64,000 nt of DNA from Triangularia verruculosa (taxonomy: Eukaryota > Ascomycota > Sordariomycetes > Sordariales > Podosporaceae). Positions within the stretch are counted from its first letter, which is position 1. Each line of letters begins with the position of its first letter. The stretch spans positions 1-64,000 of the forward strand of contig MU863968.1 in assembly GCA_033296885.1 (NCBI GenBank), given 5' to 3'. The translations under genes and the position numbers were made by a program. The notes under the pieces are model-generated. The model did no database searches. It was not told the DNA's origin and was given only the letters and a program-made list of their open reading frames with translations. Shown here in pieces: positions 1 to 10,633 of this stretch.

Positions 1-69
1 GCCCCCCCCCCCCCCCCCCCCCCCCGCCCCCCCCCGCCCCGCCCCCCCCCCCCCCCCCCCCCCCCCCCG
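1..69. repeat. poly-C tract at window edge
   Basis: About 64 of the first 68 bases are C, broken only by isolated G. There is no CCCTAA unit, so it is not a telomere. A near-pure homopolymer at the very edge fits an assembly or read-end artefact (poly-G reads in two-colour sequencing) or a true C-rich low-complexity gap boundary. Confidence 0.85.
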
Positions 70-836
70 TATTCTAAGTCTCTCTCTTTCTCTTTCTTCC
101 TCTCTCTCTTCTCTCTCCCTTTCGAACTTTGCACACACTCGATTACAGTGTTGAGCGAGCGAGTGAGTGAGTGAACGACTTTCATTTCCCCACCCAACAC
201 CAAAACTTGTCATAACACACCTCAACGATGAAACTTTGACAAGAAAAAGAGACATTTCCCCCTTCCCTTTCCTTCCCTCACTCCTCCTTCCTTCAACCTT
301 TCCCATCAAAAATCAGGTGAGCCTACATTCGTAGTTTTGGACTCATCCTTTTCTTCTTCTTCCACTCAATGTGTGTGTGCGTGCGTGTTGATATGCAATT
401 TCAACTCCCCTTCCATGCAATGGCATAAAAATAATTCAGGCAGTGCGTGCGTGTGTTGAAATTGTCCCACCCCATTATAACGCCCAGCCCCTCCCTGATC
501 AAGTTTGGACCAAGAACCCGTTATACCCAAAAAATATAATAAAAATATCATGCTCCTCTTCAAAGGTGACCAGAGATATGCAGACGGGGTTTACACACAA
601 AAGACAAGAACCACCTACAGTTCACTGTCCCTGCCCCGTCCGCTCGCAAAAGCATTGTCCCCGACGCCGCTACCGGGGTTAACCGTAGCCGCGACGTCGC
701 CGACCTGCCTGCGCTCCGTCACCTCGAGCTGCTCCGGGCTTTTGAGACGCTTGCGCATGATATATCGCATCGGCAGCGTCAATCCTTGGGATGATGCCCT
801 ATTATTGGTGGCAGCACCCCTCATGACGACTGGTTG
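70..836. other. intergenic, CT-rich then 3' flank of PDK
   Basis: Positions 75-310 are strongly pyrimidine-rich on the + strand, like a fungal promoter or 5' leader, and a donor-like AG/GTGAGC stands near 316. This could belong to a rightward leader whose gene I cannot identify. A TG-rich simple repeat lies near 370-390. From about 500 the sequence is the 3' flank of the minus-strand PDK gene. Open frames here show no recognisable protein. Confidence 0.5.
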
Positions 837-2380
837 CTATTGGAGTGGCTCTGACGAGCTGCTCAGGCGGTTGAGGTGGAGGTAGACGTCTGTGCCGTAG
901 CTGTTTTTGCTCATGTTAGTATCAGTGTTGAGAGTTCGGGAAAGAGGGAGAGAAACATACCCTTCCATGCTGATCAGCTTAAGGTCGCCACCGAAATACC
1001 TCGCGTACAGACGGCTAATGGGTAGACCATAGCCAAAGCCGGCCATGGGCGCCTTGAAATCGCTCTTGTCAAAGTCCGGGTCTAGATTTGGCGTGCTGTC
1101 GACGGTGGTGTACATGTAGGTCCAAACAAGCGGGATCGAGCTACGTGGTATGCCACCACCTTCGTCGGAAACCTTGATCGTGATGTCCTCCTTGCCCTCG
1201 GCCACAATCACCTTCGTGACGGGAAATTCTTGCTTGTCTTGGCCGTGCGTCTCGACGACGGCGCGCAGCGAGTTCTTGAGGGTTTCGAAGAGCATGTGCG
1301 ACAAGTGTCCTGGCACGTACATGAAGTTCAAGTTAGGATTGCAGACGAGCTGGACCTTGGGCGCCTCAAACAGGCCGTAGTGGTCCTCGCAGACAAAACG
1401 CGCGTTCTCGATGGCCTCCTGGGCCAGATCCTTGACGAACGTCTTGGTGCAGATAATACCGACATATGAAGGGTCTCGGTAGTGGCTCTGGTCGGTCAGC
1501 GCTATGTGTTGTCCTATGAGCATACGGATGCCGATACGTGACATGTAGAACCGATCGAGGAATGACTGGATGTTGTTATCGATCTGCATCCTTTGGCGCT
1601 TGCGTTTCCACTCGAGGATGCCCTGGGCCATGGTGGTCACGACGCTATCGTGTCTCCTCTTGATGCGGTGCAGCGTCTGTGCAAATTTCTTGTTGTAGAG
1701 CTGCAGGTCAGGTGGCCAGTCCCCAGTGTCGTCGACCATAGCGAAGTACCTCCTCGTCGCGGGGAACTTCCCCTTTGACCAACCGTTGTTGATGGCATAC
1801 TGTTGCGACACTGGTGTCCATGAGTTGTACTGGCCCTCCTCGATACTTGGGTTCGGTGTCGCCTCGCTCAGCCAATGGGTTCCTTTCCCTCCGGTTATTT
1901 GTGCTGGCTTCATTAATCTTTCTCGTACATCTCTGGCAAGGTTCGGCCTTGGTAGTGTGGTGATCTCCTACAGCAAGTTTTATGTGAGTCATTCATTCCC
2001 CCGCGCGCCCTACCAAGGCACAAAGCAGCAAAACATACCTCAAACGACTGCGCATACCAATCTGCCACCTTCTTCACTGAGGGCATCTCATTAAGGCCAT
2101 CGGGTAATGTCTCGAGCTCCTGGACACGGTGGGCAAGTCGTATAGGTAACTCTTCGGCAAGGAACTGTGAGGCGCGGAATAGAGTACCTGCGCAGGGGAG
2201 CGGCCGTGGTTAGAACATGGAGAAGTCTAAACAAAGACAGAGTTCAAGGGCTTCCATAAACATACCACTGGATGGCTTCTCGCCGAACTGGACCATCTGG
2301 CGCAAGCTTACTCCCGTGGCAGGGAAGCTCGCATAGTGCCTGATGGTGTCCATCAACTTTTCGCTCTTTTTCCACGACAT
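837..2380 (-). CDS. pyruvate dehydrogenase kinase, mitochondrial
   Basis: Four exons on the minus strand: 2380-2266, 2187-2039, 1967-961 and 900-837, giving 444 aa. The product phosphorylates and switches off the pyruvate dehydrogenase E1 alpha subunit in the mitochondrial matrix. The N-terminal half is the PDK/BCKDK helical domain (FRASQFLAEELPIRLAHR, then RRYFAMVDDTGDWPPDL). The C-terminal half is a GHKL ATPase: N-box ETLKNSLRAV near residue 316, G1 box DEGGGIP near 358, G2 box GFGYGLP near 401. Those residues and the TDVYLHLNRL tail favour PDK over the branched-chain kinase. The start ATG opens MSWKKSEKLMDTIRHYA, the usual fungal PDK start. The last intron (901-960) is 60 bp with no in-frame stop, so an unspliced message would add 20 residues just before the C-terminal tail. 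Confidence 0.95.
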
Positions 2381-3044
2381 GATTGCGGCTCAGGCAGGGC
2401 CAATTGGTGATGTCGGGGTGTGTTGTGTCTAGGTGGGCTGGCTGCGTGGTGTGCGGTACAGCATGAGGCTTTCGCAACGACGTAGTGTAAAGGCGCTGGC
2501 TGGGAGAGGAGTGGACTCTGGCGGTACAACAACGCTTTCTCGGCTCCTCCTTTGCGTGGAGTTTCCAATGTTCGGCACGGGTCCGGGGCAGAGACGCTTC
2601 TTCTGTGACTTCGCTACAACCGAGGCAAGCGGATCCGGCTGTCCCAATGACGCAGCGCACCGGTGTGCCGGAGGCTTTCGGCTCAGTGGCTGACTTCCAG
2701 GTTCCCTCAGCGGCTGGCTGTTTGAGTGATGTAACCACCGTTGGAGGATAAGGAGGTGGAGGGGAGCTACAATCTGTTCCGACGAGTATGTAGAGTAGCA
2801 GGAGTAGAGGGAGACGGGAGTAGGAGGAAGAGGTTAGGTTAATGGGAGGGGTGTCAGATGTTCATGTGCGTTTCCCGGGGCATATCCGCTGCGATGCAGT
2901 CCAGTGGTGACTCGATGGGCCTATGGCGCCCCGCTAGCTGAATAATGGCCCGCCGCGACGATGCAGAGCCGGATTTGTGTTGTACCCCCACACGAGCTTG
3001 GAAGCTCCCGTCTGCGGGGCATGTGTGCCCCTTCTTGGCTCTGT

Positions 3045-3721
3045 TCACGATCCATGGATATCACTGTCTGCCGTGGCCATTGGATTACATATAGTGCCGT
3101 TGCTATTTGGTCCCTTTGACAACGGCCAGTGTGCCAGTCCCAGGACCCTGCAACGGTTCTGTCTTGGGGCCTCATTCCTGTCGCCCGGTGCCTCACCGGC
3201 TACCCGCTGGATCTCATAAACCAGCAGCCACGCATAAAACTGCTGACGGTCTTTCGATCCAGCCATCAACTCGACGAGAGATTTGAAGAACGTTTCATCC
3301 ATCTCGTCTATCAGACTAGCTCTCTTTTGAACATTGACGTCATGGTCTTGACTCAACAGTTCGGGCGTCGAGTATGGCTTGGTTATGGACGCCTCCAGAG
3401 CCTTCAAAGAAGAAAAAGGCGCATATATATCTCACTTGTTGATATCTCATAGGATGAACAGCTGATGATGTCTTGTTGAGCTGGCATCGGACGACAAGTC
3501 GGAGATATGTCGCAGTTCCGTCGCATTTCGACATCCGAACGGCTCGGTAGATGAGGTCCTGCATCCCCGGGCATGCGGAAGAGCTGGGCGACAGCCAGCC
3601 TCATCAGCTGAAAGGGTGGCCCTGTTGTGCTGAGACTCGGTGGACTCGAATGCGTGACAGCCAAGGTGACCTCGGTGTGCACGCTCTGGACATGTTGATC
3701 GGTACTACAAGCCAGGATCAC
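3045..3721 (-). other. possible gene remnant or small unknown gene
   Basis: Three overlapping minus-strand frames (3721-3404, 3564-3340, 3407-3045) have patches that look protein-like, for example QLMRLAVAQLFRMPG and DETFFKSLVELMAGSK, the latter predicted helical. Joining them needs either short introns or frameshifts; the best putative intron near 3410-3445 is only about 35 bp, shorter than others in this window. I cannot name a family. It could be a decayed gene, perhaps the C-terminal part of a fungal regulator, or chance. Confidence 0.2.
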
Positions 3722-3743
3722 ACCTACACATACGATATAGTAG

Positions 3744-3839
3744 AAAAGGCCTTAGAGTTATCTTTAAAGGGCTTGTCACTATCTTCCAACACCTTGAGAG
3801 TATCTTCCAATGTGTTCTCGATATTTCCCAAGGCCTTTT
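3744..3839. repeat. short inverted repeat (AAAAGGCCTT arms)
   Basis: AAAAGGCCTT at 3744-3753 is matched by its reverse complement AAGGCCTTTT at 3830-3839. The 76-bp spacer contains two direct copies of TATCTTCCAA. It could be a tiny MITE-like scar or a hairpin. No target-site duplication is obvious. Confidence 0.35.
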
Positions 3840-4170
3840 AACTATGTTTCAATGCTATACCAGGATGTGGCTGTCACCTTGGCCGCTCACCTTGACCTCG
3901 CTTGGCCTTGTAAAGTGGGGCAACTGTTGAAGTCTCACGATCAGGGCTTGGCTCCCCGTCGCTGTTGTTGCTGGGGCGGGTGGTGTGCTTATCTGTATCA
4001 CTTACACCGAATTGACACCTGACGACCTATGAATGACATCTCAATGTGAAGCCATCATTTTTATCTGTTATGGTTATTTGACAGGAGGACAGTTTTAAGT
4101 GCCACTAATGTCTTGACGACTTTACGATTAACGAGTCCTGTTGCCCCGGTTTTGTAAACAAAGGCGCAAC

Positions 4171-6338
4171 ATGTCGGGTGAGGACACCAGCGACTGGGAA
4201 CCGATTCCATCGCTTTCATCGCTTTCGCCGTTTTCCTCACCCGCTTTGTCCTTTTTACTTCTTAGCAGCGACCCTTTGGCTCAGGATTCGGACCTGAGTT
4301 TCCACGGCAAGAACCATGAACCAGCAGATGTCGTCTCATCTCACACACCTGCCACCCCACGCCCAAAAACACCCCTTGATGAGCTCACACCCTCTCCACC
4401 GTCAACCGCCCGCTCAATGCATGACCTTCACCAAACACCGACACAGCCATCGCCCTTGCAGCTGAACAGTCTGGGGTTGGGCCTTCATCACCTTGGAATT
4501 GGGCAACCAGTATCGCCGCTTCACCGCAAAGACCCACCCTGGATGTCATCCAGTCACCATGAAGAGGTTATCGAAGAGGAGACGAGCATTACTCACGATG
4601 CCGATGATGAGGACGAGGATGATGGGAGGGATGAGCGAGAGGTCATGGACAGGCAGAGTCTTATCTATGATCGGGCAGCCGATGATGAAGAAAAAGATGA
4701 GCATCTTGAGAGGAGTGAACAAGATGTCATGAAGAGATTAAGTCTTATTTTCGACCGCCGACGTCATGGTGAATATGAGGATGAGACAGAGGAGCGCAAT
4801 GTGATGGACAGGCAGAGCTCGGACTACGACCAAGATGTTGGAGAAGAATATGAAGACGAGAATGAGGAAGAAGTAGCTGAAGATGAAGTTGAAGAAGGCG
4901 AAGCTGAAGATGAGACAGATGGGCAAGAGATCATGAACGCGCAAGGTCATTTTTATGATCAAGCGACCGAGCAAGGAACCGAGGATGAATTAAGTGAGCA
5001 AGTCATTGATAGGCAGAGCTTTATTCACAATCAAAGCGCCGATGAGCAAAGTGAGGACGATACGGACGGGCAAGTCATGAATAGGCGGAGTCTTCCCTAC
5101 GATCAGGCAACCGATAGTGTCCGACAGAGTATGATGTACGGCTACAATCAGGAAGCCGATAGTTCCCGACACAGCCTTATTTACGATCATGACCCCGAAC
5201 CCGATGAAGTCACCCAAAGCAGCAAAGCAATCCTAATCGACCGCCTAGAAGACCTACTTCACCGATTAACATCCCCAACCCTAACAACCGACCTCGAAAC
5301 CATCGACATATTACACGCCAAAGTCGACGAAATGGAACGAGCCCTAGAAGCCACCTCATCCACTACACCAGTAACCACAAACCAAAGAGCACCAGAAGCA
5401 CTCCAACTCTCCCAAACCCTCACCCAAGGAAGCACCAACATGTCCTTCACCGAGGCACTCACCAACCACCCCACCACCCAAGAAAACACCTCCTCTCACT
5501 CCCTCACCAACCCCAACATCACCAACCTCCACCAATCCATCGAATCAATACCATCCACCCTCTCCCCCTCCGCCAGCTTCCTCCCCCAACTCCGCCGACT
5601 CCCCCCCGCCCTCGCAACAACCCCACCCCCCTGGCTCCTCCCCTCCGCAATTTCAATTCTATCTCCTATCAAATCCTCCGAGATTTTTTCTGCCGCAATG
5701 TCCTCCCCAACGCAACCAGAACTCGACGCAGCAGCAGAAGCCACAAACGAGGCCCTCGAAGCAGCAAAGGAAGCTGCCCGCGCGCACTCGGAGATGACGG
5801 AGCGGATCGCTGCGGAGGCTGATCAGTTACGGAAGGAGCTGGCCACGGTTGTAGCTAGTCTTGAGACGAGGAGGGAGGAGACTGATGTAACTCCCCCCCA
5901 CTCCCCCTTCCCATTTATATCCCAGTACAAGTCTAACGAGGTTAATAGCACATCCACACCCTCCTAATCCACCGCGCCGAAGCAGCAGCCGAGCGCATCC
6001 TCGACCTGGAAAAAGAGTTATCAGACCTAGAAGACGATCTCGCTTCTTCAGAGTCAGAATTGAGACATCTGAGGCTGAAGCTGAGGGCGGTGGAGACGCT
6101 GGTGAGCGAGTTTGTCGATCCGGACGAGACGGATCCGGAGTTGTTTCGGAGTATTGAGAACTGGAAGGCTGATTGGGTGCTGGTGAGGGAGAGGATGGAG
6201 GAGAGGAAAAAGGGGAGGAGGGAACGGAGGGGGAGGTTGAGGAGGAGGGAGATGGGGGTTGGGAAATGGGAGGGGGGGGATGGAAGGGGGGAGGAGGGGG
6301 AGGGGGAGAGTACGTTGACTAGTTTGGGGGGGTTGTGA
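4171..6338 (+). CDS. acidic repeat and coiled-coil protein, unknown function
   Basis: Two exons, 4171-5886 and 5949-6338, joined across a 62-bp GT-AG intron in phase 0; 701 aa. The first in-frame ATG (MSGEDTSDW) is taken as the start. Residues about 135-350 are very acidic and built from degenerate repeats around a core like VMDRQSLIYDQA with glutamate/aspartate-rich linkers. Residues about 520-640 form an alanine/glutamate-rich coiled coil, and the intron is placed because the coiled coil resumes in frame after it (ILDLEKELSDLEDDLASSE). The tail is arginine/glycine-rich. No enzymatic domain, signal peptide or membrane segment is visible. The coding strand turns from C/A-rich to strongly G-rich near 5780. 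I do not recognise a family; a structural or nuclear scaffold role is only a guess. Confidence 0.7.
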
Positions 6339-6848
6339 TTTTTTTGATATTTTTTGGCATTATGGAGGAAGAGGGGGAGGGAAGAGATTGTTTTGTATGT
6401 GATACCCTGAGGGAGCATGTTTGGAGTTTTGAGGTCGGGTCTTGGTGGAAATGGAATATATGTGGTCATGGGCTGGATACTTATGCCGGGCCTCTTTTTA
6501 GGCGTATCTTATGTTGAATTAAAGTTTAAATTACGCATAAGAGAAGCGAAAGCTTCAGAGGGACAGATCCCTTGGTTGTTCTATACTGTTGTCTTATATA
6601 TGGCCTGTATTTCACATCACCTTAGCAGACGTCTAGGCAGCTGCAAAAATATCGTCACGGTCATCTTGGTCCTGTCTCTACCCTGAAATCCTGTCATACT
6701 ATCTCTTACCCAACATAAGCTACATTGTCCAGAAAGTCAACAATATTCACCCTATATCCCATGCAAATCCTGCTCCCAACGCCAATATGACCAAATAACC
6801 AACCTGCCCTGTAAACAAACCAAATCTCCCTCCCGAAAAACAACCCTC
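6339..6848. other. convergent 3' flanks, no gene seen
   Basis: Space between the convergent acidic-repeat gene and the carboxylesterase gene. It holds presumed 3' UTRs of both. No repeat, RNA gene or credible ORF was recognised. Confidence 0.6.
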
Positions 6849-9186
6849 TCAGAGCTTGGCCTTCCCACTCGCCTCCTGTTTACCCAACCCCTGACTCAAC
6901 CCAACCCTCCCCCACCAAAACTCACAAGCCTCCCTCTCCAATGTGCCCAAAGTCTCCACCCCCGCCGGCGTCCCCTCCCTCCTCCTCCCCTCACTAACCT
7001 CCCTATCCCTCTCATTATTCCCCTCCCCAAAAACCATCACCTTCCCCTTCCCCCTATCCTTCCACCACCCCTCCTTATTAAACGGGGACACAAACCCCGG
7101 CCACTCCAACCTATTCCCTCTCGCAACATTAACATCCCCTGCTTTACTCGCAATAAACCCAGACCAGAAAGAAATCATCTCATCTGCTGTCTTCATCAAA
7201 CCAGGGCGCTCATTGCGGTACCCCAAGAACCCCATGTCGTGAGCTACGACGGGCGCCTCGTCGCCGTGGTTGGCGGCGCCGAAGAGGCCGGTGGCGGCGT
7301 ACCGGTAGACGTAGACGTTGGGGATGCCGGAGAGGGTCATGAAGTGCGCTGAGTGCAGGACCGGGCAGATGTACGCGTAGTGGGAGTAGGCGGTGTCGAG
7401 GCGGGTCCATTGGGCGCCTTTGCCTTTGGGGACGGAGAGGTAAGGGCTTGTGTGGGGGTGGGTTACTGGGTCTGGGTAGAGGTTTTCTAGTTGGTCCAGG
7501 TCGGAGTCTTTGAGGGTGGGGATGAGGGTTTTGAAGAAGGAGCGGAATTCGGAGTTGGTTGAGGCGTCGGGGGGGATGAAGATTGTGCCTTCGTTTGTGT
7601 TGTAGCCGGTGATGATGGGGATTTGGAGGTGGTTGTTGTGCAGCCAGGAGTTGATCGGGAGGTCAGGGATGATGTCTGGGAGGGTGTGGTTGGCTCGCGA
7701 AGAGTTGGAGTAGGGGTTTGGACCGTCGATGACGGGTTGGAAGGGCCAGGTTACGTTGTCGACGTATTTGTCCCAGACGGCTTTGGAGCCGGCGATGATG
7801 GTTTCTAGGGGCAGCTTGCGGAGGTGGGAGAAGATTTCGGATTCGGGGATGTGAGCTGCGTTGATGGCGGTGAGGAACTCGCGGAATTGGACGAGGTGGC
7901 GGGGGTGGGTTGGGTAGAAGACTGCGCGGGCGGTGGTTGCGCCGGATTCGAGGATCGCTTTGTGGAAGGGAGGTGGTTTGGTCGAGTTGGCGTAGTGCAT
8001 GATGTGATGACCGATCTGTTTAATGTTAGTATCCGATATTCAGGCTCGATGGAATATTGAGGCTTACCGAATGAGCGCCGGCGCTGAGTCCCATGATGGT
8101 GACATTTCCCTTGTCACCACCAAAAGCACCGATATTGTCTTGTACCCACTCCAACAGCGCCTGCTGGTCTCTCAGTCCGAGGTTCAGAATACCTTCCCTA
8201 GCAGTAACATCACTCGGCAAAAAGCCCAACGCGCCGACTCTGTAGTTGAAGTTCACCGCAACGAGGTCGTGCTCCGCCCAGGCAACGAAACTGGCCATAT
8301 TCCTCTCAATTCCCTTTCCAGCGTTGAATCCGCCTCCATGGATGTATACCACTACTGGTAGCTTGACCTCGTTGCCATTCTTATCCTTTCCATATTTGCC
8401 CTTGACAAGCCCTGCTGGTCTGTAGACGTTCAGATTTAGACAATCTTCGCCCTGGCCCATATAAACCACTCCATCGTTGATAGGGCAAAACTGTCCGTAC
8501 TCGGTTGCCTGAAAGGTTTCGGTTGATGGTTTCAATGGCTGTGGTGGCCTGAATCTGTTCTCGCCTCCTGTCGTCTGGGCATAGGGGATGCCCCGGAATG
8601 CCTCGACCGATTTCTTGAATCTTGGCGCTTTGAAGTTTGTGGTGCCGATATAAACGCCTTGCTTCAGTTCCACTGCCGGAGCCGTCGCTTTCACACCTCC
8701 GCCCTTCCCTTTTACTTTCCCCGGTGATGCTGTTGGTTTTGTCATTCTGACAAGTGTTGTTGTCGTCGTTGATGGCGGTAAAATGAAGGCTGGCAATTCT
8801 CCCAGCGGTATCTTTGTTCCTTGCTGTCCCAGCCTTGATGATCCAAGCCCAGCTCCCGAGTGTGAATTCCTCAACGAATACCCGTATCCGTGACCGTATA
8901 CCCTCAGGTAAATCCACACGAGCACTAACACAGCAAGGCCCGATACCCAAAGCGATATCCTGTTCCCGAAGAAGCCTCCTCGCGAATGACTGTAAGAATG
9001 AGATCGGACCAGGGGCCTCTGCTTTATACCCATTCCTGCTCCTCGTCCTCCTCCATGTGACGAGGATCGGGTTCGGCGTTGTTGTTGGAGAAGCAGCTCC
9101 ACCGTTGCACTTCTTCCAGACCGGGATCCGCCGCTGCCGCTGCCGCTGCTAAAATGCGGAGAAGCTTCGCGGTCCTTGGCGTACAT
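6849..9186 (-). CDS. type-B carboxylesterase, membrane-anchored (cholinesterase-like)
   Basis: Two exons, 9186-8068 and 8015-6849, with a 52-bp intron; 761 aa. The alpha/beta-hydrolase domain carries FRGIPYAQ, the oxyanion-hole loop YIHGGGFNAG, and nucleophile elbow GLSAGAHS with Ser368. An acidic triad residue is expected around the NEG motif, and the histidine lies in NHGDEAPVV. The domain is about 560 residues, normal for the family. Unusually, it is preceded by a 75-residue Ser/Gly/Arg-rich segment and a hydrophobic stretch at residues 77-96 (LWVSGLAVLVLVWIYL) with basic residues before it, which predicts a type II membrane protein with the esterase outside the cytosol. Several N-x-S/T sites agree with a secretory-pathway location. 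The substrate cannot be told from sequence. Confidence 0.9.
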
Positions 9187-10633
9187 GTTGTCGACAGGTC
9201 TGGTCTCGGCTATAATCTACCGGCGTCTGTCACCATATCCATATTATTTCCTGTCTCTTTTGGGCTTTGCGATTTTTCTTCTTTTTTTTGCTCCGGTTTC
9301 TTGCAGGACGCAGATACGCGCTGAGAGCCCAAAGGCTGGAGGGAAAGTTTGTGTGGCTCTGGCTAACGGTTTCCGGGTCCGGTTGGCTCCGGGCGATTGG
9401 TCCAGCGGCTGTTCAGGTCGTACAGTCTTTGTGGTTTGTCGGAGATTTGGCTGAGCTCGCGCAAACTTCAATCTTTTGGGAAAATCTGGACGATTGGATT
9501 TCTAGATAACCAACGGCATGAAATGAATGGCTCAAGTGTGGAACTGGCAAAGCCACACTCCTCCCGACATCGTGACGGTGGCACGGGCGCAACGATACTT
9601 GCACGTTTCATCTCGTTTTCGGATCAACGACGGTGAGGCTGCATAGGTATCAGGCACAGAAACCTTTTTGGGCCTAGACTCGGGGACATACTGTGATTGC
9701 TGTGCCTTTGCGGTCCCCGGCTCGGACGAGGTGGTTCTATTACCAGAATAAGGTAGGCGTATATATGATATCGTCCTGAGGCGACTTATACTTTTTCTTA
9801 GCCTTTATTTCTGGCATGGATACGGTGGGCGCACTGGGCGTTACGAGTTCATTTTCAAGGCATATTCCCTTTTTCACCTTTCCAGCCAAACGAATCGCGG
9901 CTGGGGAAATCTCTATCAATGATGGTGTTATATAGATGCTATTCCACAATCAAGTGGCAGCCTTCCCTCGAAAAGAAGGTGGTTTTGAAGAAAAGAACAC
10001 CGCAGCAAACAGATTCCACACCCAATCGTGCTCTGTACCCTGCCTGCGTCTCCCTGACCAGGTCAGCAGAGCCTTTGCCCCTAATCCCATTCCCGCTGCC
10101 ACCACGCTCCAACCTCTAACTTAGTATTCCAATTACATGCCATCCACCTGTCCACGGTAGAAACAATTTCCCAGAACGCAGAAAGTCACCGGCTTAGATA
10201 TAGTAGCAAGCCACTTGTAAGACCTCAATCAAGTTCAAGCTTAATATCATTCGCCACAAGTTTCACCGGCATACCTTTTTATATGCCATCACCGTCAAGA
10301 TATCTCTGCTGGCGTCACCTCCCTCAGTCCCTCATTTGCATGAACGAGCTCCGGTTGTCATTAAGCCCATCGTGGACCTCATGCTGCTTGGAGATGGGCA
10401 AGAACCATCCCGCTGTCTCCTCCTACCTTGCCCCCTTTCTCTCCTTCCCGCCGCTTCCTCCTTCCCACCGCCCGCCCAGCTCCCTCCTCCCCCCAGAACC
10501 AGCTGTCATCGAAAGAGGTCTGAGCACTGGAGACCAAGAGAAGCTTTGAAGACCAAATTGGTCTCCTCACTTTTGGCCGCAACCTCCGTCCCGGCACCAC
10601 CGACCAAGATTCTCCCACCAGACAACTCCCACA
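9187..10633. other. intergenic, divergent promoters
   Basis: Shared upstream region of the carboxylesterase (-) and the NLR gene (+). It includes a pyrimidine-rich stretch at 10420-10500 close to the NLR start, which resembles a fungal promoter or leader. No RNA gene or repeat was recognised and the short ORFs lack any family resemblance. Confidence 0.5.

Larger units (their letters stand above)
2381..4170. other. 1.8-kb intergenic region with unresolved ORFs
   Basis: Divergent space between PDK (-) and the acidic repeat protein (+). The only candidate coding signal is on the minus strand at 3045-3721, listed separately. The stretch from 3720 to 4140 is AT-richer and holds a short inverted repeat. 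No tRNA or recognisable transposon was seen. Confidence 0.5.

Noticed and set aside
1..69. Telomere repeat at the window edge
   Set aside because: No TTAGGG/CCCTAA units; the tract is only C with rare G.
505..885. 126-residue plus-strand ORF near the left edge
   Set aside because: Overlaps the 3' end of the PDK gene in antisense and has no recognisable domain.
5942..6469. 175-residue minus-strand ORF
   Set aside because: Antisense of the second exon of the acidic-repeat gene, whose coiled coil continues in frame on the + strand.
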